The notes: a model not told the origin generated them from the letters alone. 11,271 nt of DNA from Planoprotostelium fungivorum (GCA_003024175.1 MDYQ01000427.1:1-11271), one strand, 5' to 3'. Counted from the stretch's first letter, positions 1 through 8,205 are shown. Numbers and translations: made by a program.

Positions 1-1295
1 TCGTTGAGATCTCGTGGCAATCTACAACTCGACGCCACGGTCAGTCTCTTGGACATCGAGGCAGAACTGAATCCCGCGCGATATTTCGCAGAAAATCCAA
101 AGAGTGTGCCCAACGTGTGGAGAATTCTGATCGGAACGGTTGCCATGGAGGCGTCCCACAACCTCTCCCCTATTCTCAGCGTCAAAGGTGATCTACATCG
201 TTGTAGATGGACTATTTTTCTGAGAAATTTCAGGTGGATGGACGCAAGATGTCAGCGTGGTCGCCTGTGTTCGGAGATCGGACAATCGTCGTGTCGACGC
301 GGAAATTTCCTTGAAAGATATCAGCATACACATCTCTTGTGAGACGGCGTCCTCCGCCGCAGCTATAGCCAGGAGGTGAGTCTGGTGTCACAAATATTCG
401 TGCCCTGACACTCCTCAGAGTGGTAGAGGGAATATCGAACGAGCACAACAAGGCTCTCAAGATGCTGGGCAAGCACGGTCTCAAAGATTTGAGACGCCAG
501 CCTGCGGCACGCAGCTTCAGCACTCTGACGAAGAAGAGGAACCAAAATTGGCCGATAGGCTCGGTCATCGTCAGGGCAACGAATTTCTCCGCGTTCTTGT
601 TCGAGTTCAGTTTGAAAGATCCCTCTTCTGCTTACATCAACATCAACACGTGTGAGGTCAAATTGGAGCAGAGTAGAAAGGAAGACGAGCTGATGAGTCA
701 GCTGTCACTGGTTTTGAGTGGTGGAAGGATATCGAAGATGGTGAGATATCTCTTTCAATCATCATATCACATCATCACATCACATCCAAGATGACGCATC
801 ACATCATCATCATCTGATTATTGCTGATGACCCGGATAGGACGAGAAAGGAGAAACCTTCGATGAGCAGTCCATCATGCGATTCCCCGTCTCCACTCTCA
901 TCCTCTACTCCACCCGATTCCACGACACCCCCGAGATCGACTTTTACTTTTTAACCGAATTCAACGATTCCATCGTCATGGCTCTCAACATCAACCTCTA
1001 CAGCTTCCTCAAAGACGTCGCTCTCAACTACGTCAAGACTTTATCGACCACCTTTGCCAGCGAGCCCACGGCCTTCCCCGGACCCGTGAAGATCTACCGC
1101 AGACAAAAGTTTCAACTGTCCCCCACCCTCAGCTTCCTGGGAGATTCGACACCTTCTCTCGACAAAGTGTTGAGGTGGCTGGGAATCAAGAACGTAGACC
1201 AGACGATTCCAGAGGGGACCTTTCAGATCGTAGAGTTGTTCAGCTCTCTCTTGCTGCTTTTTGACGAGAATCTACCTGTGGTGGAGTCATTGTAA
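1..1295 (+). CDS. CSF1: Csf1/BLTP1-like lipid-transfer protein, C-terminal part
   Basis: Partial gene; the 5' end lies left of the window. Modelled exons are 1-187, 234-375, 419-740 and 840-1295, joining in frame to 368 codons plus TAA. The introns are 46, 43 and 99 bp with donors GTGATC, GTGAGT and GTGAGA. The last exon reads FYFLTEFNDSIVMALNINLY and later LDKVLRWLGIKNVDQTIPEG. This resembles the end of yeast Csf1 and its animal relative BLTP1 (Tweek/KIAA1109): a TEF-x-x-x-I beta strand with an LYxFL segment, then D-x-VL-x-x-LG and TIP close to the stop. Family members are very long rod-like bridges that move lipid between membranes at contact sites. The recognition is from memory of the family's C-terminus, so another repeating-beta-groove protein is possible. 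It converges on the F-box gene, with 101 bp between stop codons. Confidence 0.68.
192..211. repeat. Hairpin-forming intronic 20-mer, copy in Csf1-like intron 1
   Basis: TCTACATCGTTGTAGATGGA lies just after the GTGA donor of intron 1 of the Csf1-like gene. With one more base on the left (191) it forms a 7-bp stem ATCTACA/TGTAGAT around a TCGT loop. The same 20 bases occur at 2458-2477 in an unrelated gene. Confidence 0.85.
741..839 (+). other. Long ATC-rich intron of the Csf1-like gene
   Basis: This 99-bp intron is about twice the usual size here. It is filled with imperfect ATC/ACATC repeats (about 758-813), which suggests microsatellite growth inside an otherwise minimal intron. The donor is GTGAGA and the acceptor GATAG; a CTGAT/CTGATGA branch-like motif lies 10-25 bp before the acceptor. 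Confidence 0.6.
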
Positions 1296-1396
1296 ATACA
1301 TGTAGACACGTTCGTATTTTCAACTTTATCGATTCAATTTCTTTACAGAGGTTCGTACTCGTCTTCCATGTTTCGTAAGCGTGTCGTTGTGGTGGA

Positions 1397-3730
1397 TCAC
1401 CATCTCACTATGCCGATGGGCACCTCGTGATCGTCTTCTCTTCTGATGATCTCCTCTTCTTCGTCTTGTAGGTGGTGGAGCTCCTCGCAGAGTTGCCGTA
1501 TCTCCTCAAAGTATACATGCATCGTGGCCTCGTCGTCCTCTGGCTCTTGCACCTCATCCACTTCCTCTTCCTCTCGCGTCTCGTCTGCCATCCCCTCCAT
1601 GAAATAGTGTATGGTGATCTCATCTTCATGGATCAACCCTCCTTCTTCCTCTTCCTCTTCTTCCTCTTCCTCTTCGTCTTCATGTACCAACCGTGGCATC
1701 TCCTCCTCTTCCTCTTCCTCTTCTTCTTCTTCGTCGGAATGTACCAACCGTGGCATCTCCTCTTCCTCTTCCTCTTCCTCTTCTTCTTCGTCGGAATGAA
1801 CCAATCGTGGCATCTCCTCTTCTTCCTCTTCCTCCTCTTCCTCCTCTTCTTCTTCGTCCCACTCTTCCTCTTCGTCTTCATGTACTAACCCTGGCATGAA
1901 CGTCTCCTCTTCTGCATATCCATACAACTGAGCGACGCTTTCATCCATCATTCCCATCACCAAGTCCCTCAGTTGTATCATCTGGCGATCTGCCCTACCG
2001 AACCACTCGTCCTCGAATCCTGGCATCTTCATCCTCTCCGTCAGAATCATCCCGTCACGCAGCAGTTGGAGATGCAAGATGCAGACCACGTCCTTTCCCT
2101 TGGACACGACCACCCTAACCACGTCGGATGATCTGTACGCGTCGATTCTCTCCTCTCGCTCCTCTACCGGCTTGATGGTCATCTTCCTGATGGAAGGCAC
2201 AGCCGTCATCCATCGCCTGATCCAGAGGAAGATTTCGACGGTATCACAGCATTCGTATCCGATGGGGTGTTGAACCAAGGGGAGGAGGTTGATGGAGCGA
2301 TTCGATTTGACGTAGACGCGAGTGAGATGGGGTAGGTGAGGTACTCGGATGGAATGGGGGTCCATGCAGTTGAATCGGATCTTCTGGATCGAGGATGGAA
2401 GATTCTGCGTCCAATCGTCGGTGGTGGGACAGTTCCTGGAATGCGTCAGAACGGTGGTCTACATCGTTGTAGATGGATGATTCACTTGATCTTGACGAGG
2501 TGTCGTAGGGTAGACATGTGCCTGACGGTATTTTCATCCACGTGGAGGAGCTCCTCCACTTCGTCTTTCGGCGGGAAAGTGACCTTCCTCAACGGCCGTT
2601 GTACATCTCCCCTGGTTGCCATGGGAGCGATGACCCATTCCCATGAACGTAAGCGGACGTTGACCTCTCTCAAGTTGGGTAAGACATCTTCGTGGACTTG
2701 AATGTTGTGTTGCATGCTGAGATAGACGATACTCTCGTTCTTTTCGAAGAAGGAGGCGGGTGGATTCGTGCAGCCCTCGGACAGTGTGAGCCGTTCCAAA
2801 TGTGAGAAGCTGTGAGCCTATCAGGTAGAACGGGTGGATGGGCTCACGTGGTCGCGGGTAAGTTGGAGCTGTTGGTTACTGTGAGGGACTTGAGATTGGG
2901 GCATTGAGGGAGAAATGGGTTCAGATCGCCCTCGTCATCGAGGGTGAGAGATTCAAGAGATGGGGTCAATAGCTTCGCCAGAGCTCTAAAGTGGATGAGA
3001 TGGGACCTGATGTGCGCTTCTCACTCTACGGGAAAGCAGTAAGCCAAGCTGATGTCCAAAACCTTCAGACACTGACACCCCAATTGTTTGAAGAATTCGA
3101 GATCGTAGGGTGTCACAGCTTGAAATTTGAGTGCTTCGAGGTTTGGAAATAGATCGTGATGTGAGAAGATCAGAGGTAGATGTTCGTCCTTGATGTCCAT
3201 GTGGGTAGTGAAGCGAGTGTCATTGGGGTTCCTGTCCAGATAAGACAGGAGAGGTTTGTCGATCGAGGACAGAGTGAGTCGTTTGAGCCGAAACCTTCGG
3301 TGGATGGCAGTCACTGTAGATCTCAGTGCTCTGTTGACTCGTATCTGTTACAGTTAACCAGGTATTATTGTGAAAGAGGACTCACCAGAGGGAACAGACC
3401 GTCTACTTTGTTGAAGTCAAGGCCGTCGTAATAAATCAGAGCACAGATTCGGTCAATGACTTCTGCGGGAAGCGTGTCTAAATTGAGATGGTCGAGATTG
3501 CCAGGTGACGATGTCCTTAGTGCATAGTCCTCCTTGTATAACTCCATATAATGTATCCATTTGGCTGCTGGACAGTCACTGCTGGCCATCTCGTTGATCA
3601 TTCTCTTGAACAGATCGTTGAGTCGCAGAAAAGCAAAGAAGCTGTTCCACTCTTCTGTCTTAACTATAGTTGATATGGGACTGTCTGATAGCAAAGAGAA
3701 GAATATCTTTGCCTGAGGATCATCATCCAT
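1397..3730 (-). CDS. F-box/LRR-like protein with acidic repeat tail (paralog A)
   Basis: Five exons on the minus strand: 3730-3386, 3344-3025, 2985-2848, 2809-2486 and 2435-1397. They join to 721 codons plus TGA; the introns are 41, 39, 38 and 50 bp. A conserved N-terminal cap (residues 1-49) precedes an F-box-like segment at about 83-125 with LPAEVIDRICALI, the motif that normally binds Skp1. Leucine-patterned LRR-like units follow to about residue 420 (LFPNLEAL, CPNLKSL, VLPNLREV, LPHLTRV). The C-terminal third is very acidic and contains an array of MPRLVH-plus-glutamate repeats at 556-648. The likely role is substrate receptor of an SCF ubiquitin ligase; the substrate is unknown. The first in-frame ATG is shared with the paralog at 3917-5942, which supports the start. 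F-box identity rests on motif reading and the LRR call is weaker. Confidence 0.8.
1619..1897 (-). repeat. Five-unit MPRLVH/poly-Glu coding repeat, period 57 bp
   Basis: In the last exon of F-box paralog A, units begin MPGLVHED, MPRLVHSD, MPRLVHSD, MPRLVHED and GGLIHED, each followed by a run of glutamates. Unit spacings are 28, 19, 19 and 19 residues (84, 57, 57 and 57 bp). The plus strand is almost pure pyrimidine between the anchors. Paralog B lacks the array, so it probably expanded after duplication; unit number may vary between strains. Confidence 0.9.
2458..2477. repeat. Hairpin-forming intronic 20-mer, copy in F-box A intron 4
   Basis: This is a 20/20 match to 192-211, placed inside the 50-bp fourth intron of paralog A (on the opposite strand to that gene). 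The stem is TCTACA/TGTAGA with a 4-base loop. Confidence 0.85.
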
Positions 3731-3752
3731 CTTTGTGACGATGCGGAAAGAA
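3585..3752. repeat. 168-bp block identical to 5797-5964 (copy 1)
   Basis: All 168 bases match the block at 5797-5964 at a constant offset of 2212. The block covers the first ~48 codons of paralog A and 22 bases upstream of its ATG. Identity stops abruptly on both sides, and the rest of the two genes is strongly diverged at protein level. Gene conversion is the simplest explanation. Confidence 0.95.
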
Positions 3753-3758
3753 ATGGAC

Positions 3759-3765
3759 TTTTATA
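3759..3765 (-). promoter_or_regulatory. TATA box candidate of F-box paralog A
   Basis: The minus strand reads CCTATAAAAG, a textbook TATAAAA, 29 bp upstream of the ATG and just outside the identical block. Paralog B has only an AT-rich TTATTATTC at the matching place. At this spacing the transcript would start very close to the ATG. Confidence 0.45.
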
Positions 3766-3916
3766 GGCAGGAAGTCAGAAAAAGACCAAATCCATTCAGA
3801 AAAAAAACATCTACGGAGAAATTTATTCTCTATCAGCCAATTCTTCAATGATGAAACATAGATGACTCGATTACTTATCATGAATCATGTAGATGTATTC
3901 ATACAACTTGATGAAT

Positions 3917-5942
3917 CTATTGTTCATCTCCTCTTAATGTTTCCTCCGGTCTCGTCTCATCCTCTGGGGAGACATACTCTTCCGTCTTTTGTCGTTTCTC
4001 AGATCTTTCAGGTATCTCTTCGTCTTCTTCCGGTTCTTGCTTCTCCTCCGTGTCTTCTTGTTCTTGAGCGTCTGTATCATCTCTCGCGATGATCTCTTGC
4101 TCATCTTGCAACGGAAAGAGTACTTGTGCGGTGATCTGGTGTCCTCCACCCTCCTCCGGCCAGCGCAACTCTTCCATCTGTTCTTCCTCATCTTCTGCCA
4201 GCCAGAAATCTTGCACGTTTTCCAGCTCAGCGTGTCTCTCCCAATCATCGAGACCGGGGGAATCAACCATTCCAAACTCAACGTAGGACTTGTACGAGTT
4301 CCTTCTCTCCTTCAGAATCATGTCACCCCGGACCTGCTGAAGGTGCAATACGCAAGCCACTTCCTTGTAGACGGAGATGACAACTCGTACCAAGTTTGAC
4401 GATCTGTGCGCATCCACCGTCGTCCCCCGTCCCGTCTCCTCGATGCACATTCTCCTGATCGAGGGCACTTCCGTCATCCATCGTGCCATCCAGAGGAAGG
4501 TTTTACTCTTCCCGTCGCTGCTGGATGATCCGATGGGCTGACTGAGTATGTCGTCCGAATCGATATGTTGATCAGAAGGCATTTCGACACAGACTTCGGT
4601 GAGATTGGGCAACGGTGGCAATCGAACGCTACCATCATCGATCTTGTTAAACTGGATCTTCTGAATGGAGGGGGGTAGATTTGTGACCCAATCGTCGGTG
4701 GTGGGGCAGTTCCTGAACACGTCAGAACGTCTTGAAATCGTTGTAGATGTTCATCTCACTTGATCTCAACGAGGTGTCGAAGAGTGGACATATATCTGAT
4801 GTTTTCGTTACGATACGTGAGACTATGGTATTTGGAAGAGAGGGTGACCCTCTTTAGAGGACGCTGTAGTCCTCCTCTGGTCATCATGGGAGCGACGAGC
4901 CAATCCCAGGTGACTACAGAGATGTTGGCCTCTGTCAAATTGGGTAGCACGTCCTTTCGAGGTCGAAATTTGTCATCCATGCTGAAACATGAGATGCTCT
5001 CGTTTATTTCCAAGAACAAATTGGGAAATCCGGTGCCACTTCCGGACAGAGAGAACTTTCGTAGGTGTGGAAAGCTGTGTGGTGCGTTGATTTGATGATG
5101 ATGGACGATGAACTCACGTGACTACGGGTAGATATGAGCTTCTGTCTACATCGAGAGACTCGAGGTCGGGACATCGGCGCAGAAACTGGGAAATCTGTGC
5201 AGCATGTCTAAAGTGGCTCAGATCGTGTCGAGGTGGTGCCTCACTTGACAGGCATCGAAATGCACTGGCTGAGTTTTAAATCCTTGAGGTGTCGGCATCC
5301 CAACTGTTCGATGAACAAATGATCCTCTTGGGATGTCACATGAAAGACCAGCGCCTTCAAGTTTGGAAACAAATCGTGATGAGAGAAAGTGGTGGTGAGT
5401 GAGGGTTTAACGACACCCTTGATGGTTAGGTGGGTCGTGAAGCGAGTGTCCTCAGGGTTTCTGTTGATGTGGGATAGGGCAGACTTGTCACGGGAGGATG
5501 AAGTGAGATGTTTCAGCCGAAACCTTCGGTGGGCGGGAGTCACTGTGGATCTCAGCGCTCTGTTGACTTTCATCTGTCACGGTGAATAAAACGAGCTGTT
5601 GGGTTCAATCACCAGAGGTAACAAGCTGCTTTTGGGATACAGGAAGGCGCATATGCGGTCGATGACTTCTGCGGGAAACGTGTCCAGATTAAGACGATCC
5701 ATCTTGCATTCTGATGCCGCTTTCGTTCTCAGGGCGTAGTCTTTTCTATACGAATCCATGTATTTGGACCAAATGTGTATTGGACAAACACTGACAGCCA
5801 TCTCGTTGATCATTCTCTTGAACAGATCGTTGAGTCGCAGAAAAGCAAAGAAGCTGTTCCACTCTTCTGTCTTAACTATAGTTGATATGGGACTGTCTGA
5901 TAGCAAAGAGAAGAATATCTTTGCCTGAGGATCATCATCCAT
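3917..5942 (-). CDS. F-box/LRR-like protein (paralog B)
   Basis: Five exons on the minus strand: 5942-5613, 5573-5245, 5207-5118, 5074-4760 and 4712-3917. They join to 619 codons plus TAG; the introns are 39, 37, 43 and 47 bp. Exon order, splice phases and protein text match paralog A: the same 1-49 cap, an F-box-like FPAEVIDRICAFL at about 89-101, then leucine-rich segments (LFPNLKAL, CPDLESL, VLPNLTEA, LPNLTEV). Exon 3 is 48 bp shorter than in A. The tail is acidic with a basic EKRQK cluster near the end, but has no MPRLVH array. The first intron has a GTGATT donor; if it is not removed, the reading frame ends at 5577 and gives a 121-residue F-box-only protein. An SCF receptor role is inferred; the substrate is unknown. 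It lies 186 bp upstream of paralog A in tandem. Confidence 0.78.
4737..4749. repeat. Decayed copy of the intronic 20-mer in F-box B intron 4
   Basis: ATCGTTGTAGATG keeps the right arm and loop of the 20-mer in the homologous intron of paralog B. The left arm has changed, so the hairpin is lost. Confidence 0.6.
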
Positions 5943-5964
5943 CTTTGTGACGATGCGGAAAGAA
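5797..5964. repeat. 168-bp block identical to 3585-3752 (copy 2)
   Basis: This is the second copy of the perfect match: the first ~48 codons of paralog B plus 22 bases of its 5' leader. The first mismatches are at 5796 and 5965. Confidence 0.95.
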
Positions 5965-6045
5965 TAATAAATGGTTCAGCGAAAAACAATAAAATGAGGA
6001 TTGAATTGCAGATAGGCTATCATCCTTGCCCCACAAGCCAAATGA

Positions 6046-6442
6046 GGCAAGCATCCCACATGTTCCCTTTTGATCGTCCTTGAGAAAAATGATCAAATTT
6101 TACAGCAGCTCTCGACGTCATCGTCTGCATCATTGCTGTCATCCTCACCATCACCACGTCTCTCCTGGAGAAGACTCCACTCGAATCGAAGGAAGATCCA
6201 CAAGAGACGAACAAGAAACGCGCACCATCAGCAAGCCCATTGGTCTGCGCTCCTCCTACTCCGTAACTCCGTTGAAGGGGCGGCGTACAGTCTGGGATCC
6301 ATCCAAGTCTGTTCTTACGGAGATTCTCCACGCGCCCTGCCCATTTTATCCAACCGCTCAGAATAGTTGCAGAGAGTTCGCGGATTCAGCCCAACGGAAG
6401 CTTTCTATGCGCCCGATGTGTAAAGAAGAGAAAGGTGACTGA
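6046..6442 (+). pseudogene. Possible decayed or mis-assembled Ser/Pro-rich coding stretch
   Basis: The plus strand gives protein-like text in three successive frames. One frame has NDQILQQLSTSSSASLLSS (about 6083-6142). The next has LLEKTPLESKEDPQETNKKR from 6162, running to APPTP before a TAA at 6264. The third has VTPLKGRRTVWDPSKSVL from about 6262. Each jump is in the same direction and has no usable GT-AG intron. The pieces could be a gene with two single-base losses, or chance open frames. I do not recognise a family. If it is one protein it would be a basic, phospho-site-rich polypeptide. Confidence 0.2.
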
Positions 6443-6847
6443 CACAAGCTGACGCTGTAAGCTTTCAAATGAGGGGGATTAGGATGAGATTTCGATGTAT
6501 TCAGACAGCCCCGGAGTTACACATTGGCCCCTTCTCAGAAGCAATCCTAAACAGAACCGCAACACGAAAGCATCGAGCATCAACACGAGAACGAAATGTA
6601 TAGACGAAAAGAAACATAGCACACATACAATAGAGAGGCTGTAGCACAATCGGGCGTCTTGCCCAGTGGAATACATGGACGTATGGACGTTCACATTATT
6701 CACCATGAACAATACAAACAACATCTGAGAATACGCAAAGAGAGGAACCCTTTACTCACCGAGTGATCACACACACACTGTACAACATGTGGAAGTGGAA
6801 ACAGGAATGCAACTAAAGAGGGCCACCAAGCGCTACGAAAGATACTT

Positions 6848-6855
6848 TATAAATA
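6848..6855 (+). promoter_or_regulatory. TATA-like element upstream of CENP-X
   Basis: TATAAATA sits 112 bp before the CENP-X ATG, a reasonable distance for a fungal promoter. No transcript data support it. Confidence 0.35.
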
Positions 6856-6890
6856 CTGAATCGATGTCTGAGAGATTGATCGCTACGTAA

Positions 6891-6897
6891 TGAGTCA
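6891..6897 (+). promoter_or_regulatory. TGAGTCA (Gcn4/AP-1-type) site upstream of CENP-X
   Basis: TGAGTCA is the exact consensus for fungal bZIP factors of the Gcn4/AP-1 type and lies 70 bp before the CENP-X ATG. A 7-base match can arise by chance. Confidence 0.3.
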
Positions 6898-6966
6898 TTC
6901 GTTTGTGTTTTTCCAGGAAGAAGCGTGAACAGATCACACCGCGCACATATCAATCAGTCTGCCTCA

Positions 6967-7371
6967 ATGAATGACGACGCCAACCTAGACCCAGTGATAT
7001 AAATATAACCCCTAAAGGCTCACAATCATACAGAACAACATCAAGTTACTTCTGCAGAAGCATTGGCGAGAGGGTTCTACCCGAAGTAAGTTGATGTATA
7101 TATCAATCCTTACTCTTGCTAGTATCGAAAGAGGCGCTGATAGTAGCCACCGATTATGTACAGATCTTTGTTCAAGAGTGTCTAAGGAGAGCCCATGAGA
7201 TTGCTTCCGTAGAGGGATCACAGAGAATCGAAACAGTGAGTTCACATCACTCTTGTATGACATCACCTCACAACCATTCCAGGCCCATTTGGAGAAGGTA
7301 AGACAAGCCTGCGACAACTATATTGAACCTTTACGACACAGGTTGCAATACAGATGTTGTTGGACTTTTAA
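6967..7371 (+). CDS. CENPX: CENP-X / MHF2 histone-fold protein
   Basis: Five exons: 6967-6993, 7034-7085, 7123-7235, 7283-7297 and 7342-7371. They give 78 codons plus TAA; the introns are 40, 37, 47 and 44 bp. The product contains TRISKEALIVATDYVQIFVQ and ends AHLEKVAIQMLLDF. This matches the CENP-X family in length (human 81 residues), in the histone-fold helix (S-x-EAL, F-V-x-E, RA), and in the diagnostic end LEK-x-x-x-Q-x-LLDF. CENP-X pairs with CENP-S to form the MHF complex, which binds branched DNA with FANCM/Mph1 helicase and also belongs to the CENP-T-W-S-X kinetochore module. The first of two overlapping ATGs is chosen because the second frame stops after five codons. Exon 4 is only 15 bp. 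It converges on the SH2 gene, 105 bp from its nearer stop. Confidence 0.9.
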
Positions 7372-7476
7372 GTGTCCTCTATAACTTCCCGCGAATTTAT
7401 CGAGTCATCTGTCCTCTTATGCACATGTCTCTCTCTGCTTTTGTCCGATCAAGTTGAATCACGACCTCTTCCATAT

Positions 7477-7978
7477 TCAAGACCCTCCAGATGCATTCTG
7501 CCAGGCCCATGATGGGGGAGGTGACGTGAGACGCACATACTTGAACTCTGAACCGCTCTTGTAACTCAAGATATCCTTGTGCGTGCACTCTTCGATGAGT
7601 TCTTTCAGAGATGTGAAATATAATCGTAAGCCCTTCTGCAGCAACAAGATGTAGATCGGATCGTCTCTCATGCTGTCGACGAGATGTCGTATACGAAAAT
7701 GACCTGAAGAGTTTCAGATGTTCCATCGTACATCGAATCATTCCAGCGGGATGATTCTCAATGGTCTCCTCACCTATCTTAGAACTGATGACGACAGAAA
7801 GGGCATAGTGACCTACCTCTGAACTGTATCGTAAGATGTAAGTGCCTTGCAGTTGCCCCATCAACACGACGATAGCTTTATGCAGATCGACGCGGCTGAT
7901 TGAGACATCTCCATCTTTCTGCGGCGATGCACAAGCACCGTCTGAAGAATTGGCTGAGATCGTCGAGCCGGTGGCCAT
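7477..7978 (-). CDS. Small stand-alone SH2-domain protein
   Basis: Two exons on the minus strand, 7978-7774 and 7703-7477, joined by removing a 70-bp intron (GTGAGG...TTCAG), give 143 codons plus TGA. The spliced product reads ISRVDLHKAIVVLMGQLQ (27-44), GTYILRYSSEVGHYALSVV (45-63), GHFRIRHLV (69-77) and LYFTSLKELIEEC (96-108). These are the SH2 landmarks in order: the alpha-A ISR arginine (R29), the FLVR-type strand with Arg-50, the YALSV strand, the HYKI-type strand with His-70, and the F-x-SLKELI helix. SH2 domains bind phosphotyrosine peptides. No other domain fits in the length. The ATG at 7978 has good context. An N-terminal extension from the ATG at 8129 would need a further intron. 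A GTATGT...GCAG intron (7540-7498) could replace the C-terminus and move the stop to 7449. Partners are unknown. Confidence 0.72.
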
Positions 7979-8173
7979 CGTAAACGCTTGCTCTCCGCTC
8001 TGATGCACTGCCACACTCCTCTTCGCAGCCCGATGGATCTGAACTGCACAGAACAGACCAGTTAACTCCACCTTTGGCTGGGAACCCTTCCAGGAAAGGG
8101 TGTGTCAGCGGGACCCCCTCTATGCGCATTTCCGCTGAAAGAGGTTTCACACGTTTCTGGGCAGGCTAAGGGC

Positions 8174-8180
8174 ATATATA
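8174..8180 (-). promoter_or_regulatory. TATA-like element upstream of the SH2 gene
   Basis: The minus strand reads TTATATATGCCC between the HSP20 stop and the SH2 gene. It is 45 bp before the ATG at 8129 and about 195 bp before the ATG at 7978, so it leaves room for an undetected 5' exon. Confidence 0.35.
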
Positions 8181-8205
8181 ACACGAACCGATGATTCTCG
8201 AGACA

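Larger units (their letters stand above)
5965..6966. other. 1-kb stretch without a convincing gene
   Basis: This stretch lies between the divergent starts of F-box paralog B (minus) and CENP-X (plus), so it should hold both promoters. From 6046 to 6442 the plus strand is open in shifting frames and gives serine-, proline- and lysine-rich text. The longest ATG-started frame is 6089-6442 (117 codons), with an implausible His-rich start. From 6443 to the CENP-X start I see no protein-like frame in either direction, no tRNA and no repeat, only AT-richer sequence with a TATA-like and an AP-1-like site. Confidence 0.5.

Noticed and set aside
1-800. A third F-box paralog on the minus strand at the left edge, suggested by the shared 20-mer at 192-211
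   Set aside because: Plus-strand exons join cleanly to a Csf1-like protein, while the minus-strand frames show none of the F-box family text. The shared 20-mer is palindromic and intronic.
1472-1899. Plus-strand Ser-, Leu- and Phe-rich open frames opposite the F-box A tail
   Set aside because: They are antisense shadows of the GAG/GAA repeat, which has no stop codons in several frames.
6479-6724. An 81-residue minus-strand frame upstream of CENP-X
   Set aside because: Composition is random-looking (Val/Leu/Phe/Cys-rich), with no motif and no clear splice partners.
7397-8071. A single uninterrupted 224-residue frame on the minus strand
   Set aside because: It starts at GTG and after residue ~115 reads through an intron into an unlikely sequence. 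Splicing 7704-7773 gives a coherent SH2 domain instead.
8044-8071. A 28-bp intron (GTGGAG...TGTGCAG) linking the ATG at 8129 to the SH2 frame
   Set aside because: The phase fits, but 28 bp is shorter than every other intron here (minimum 37) and the donor is poor, so I used the ATG at 7978.
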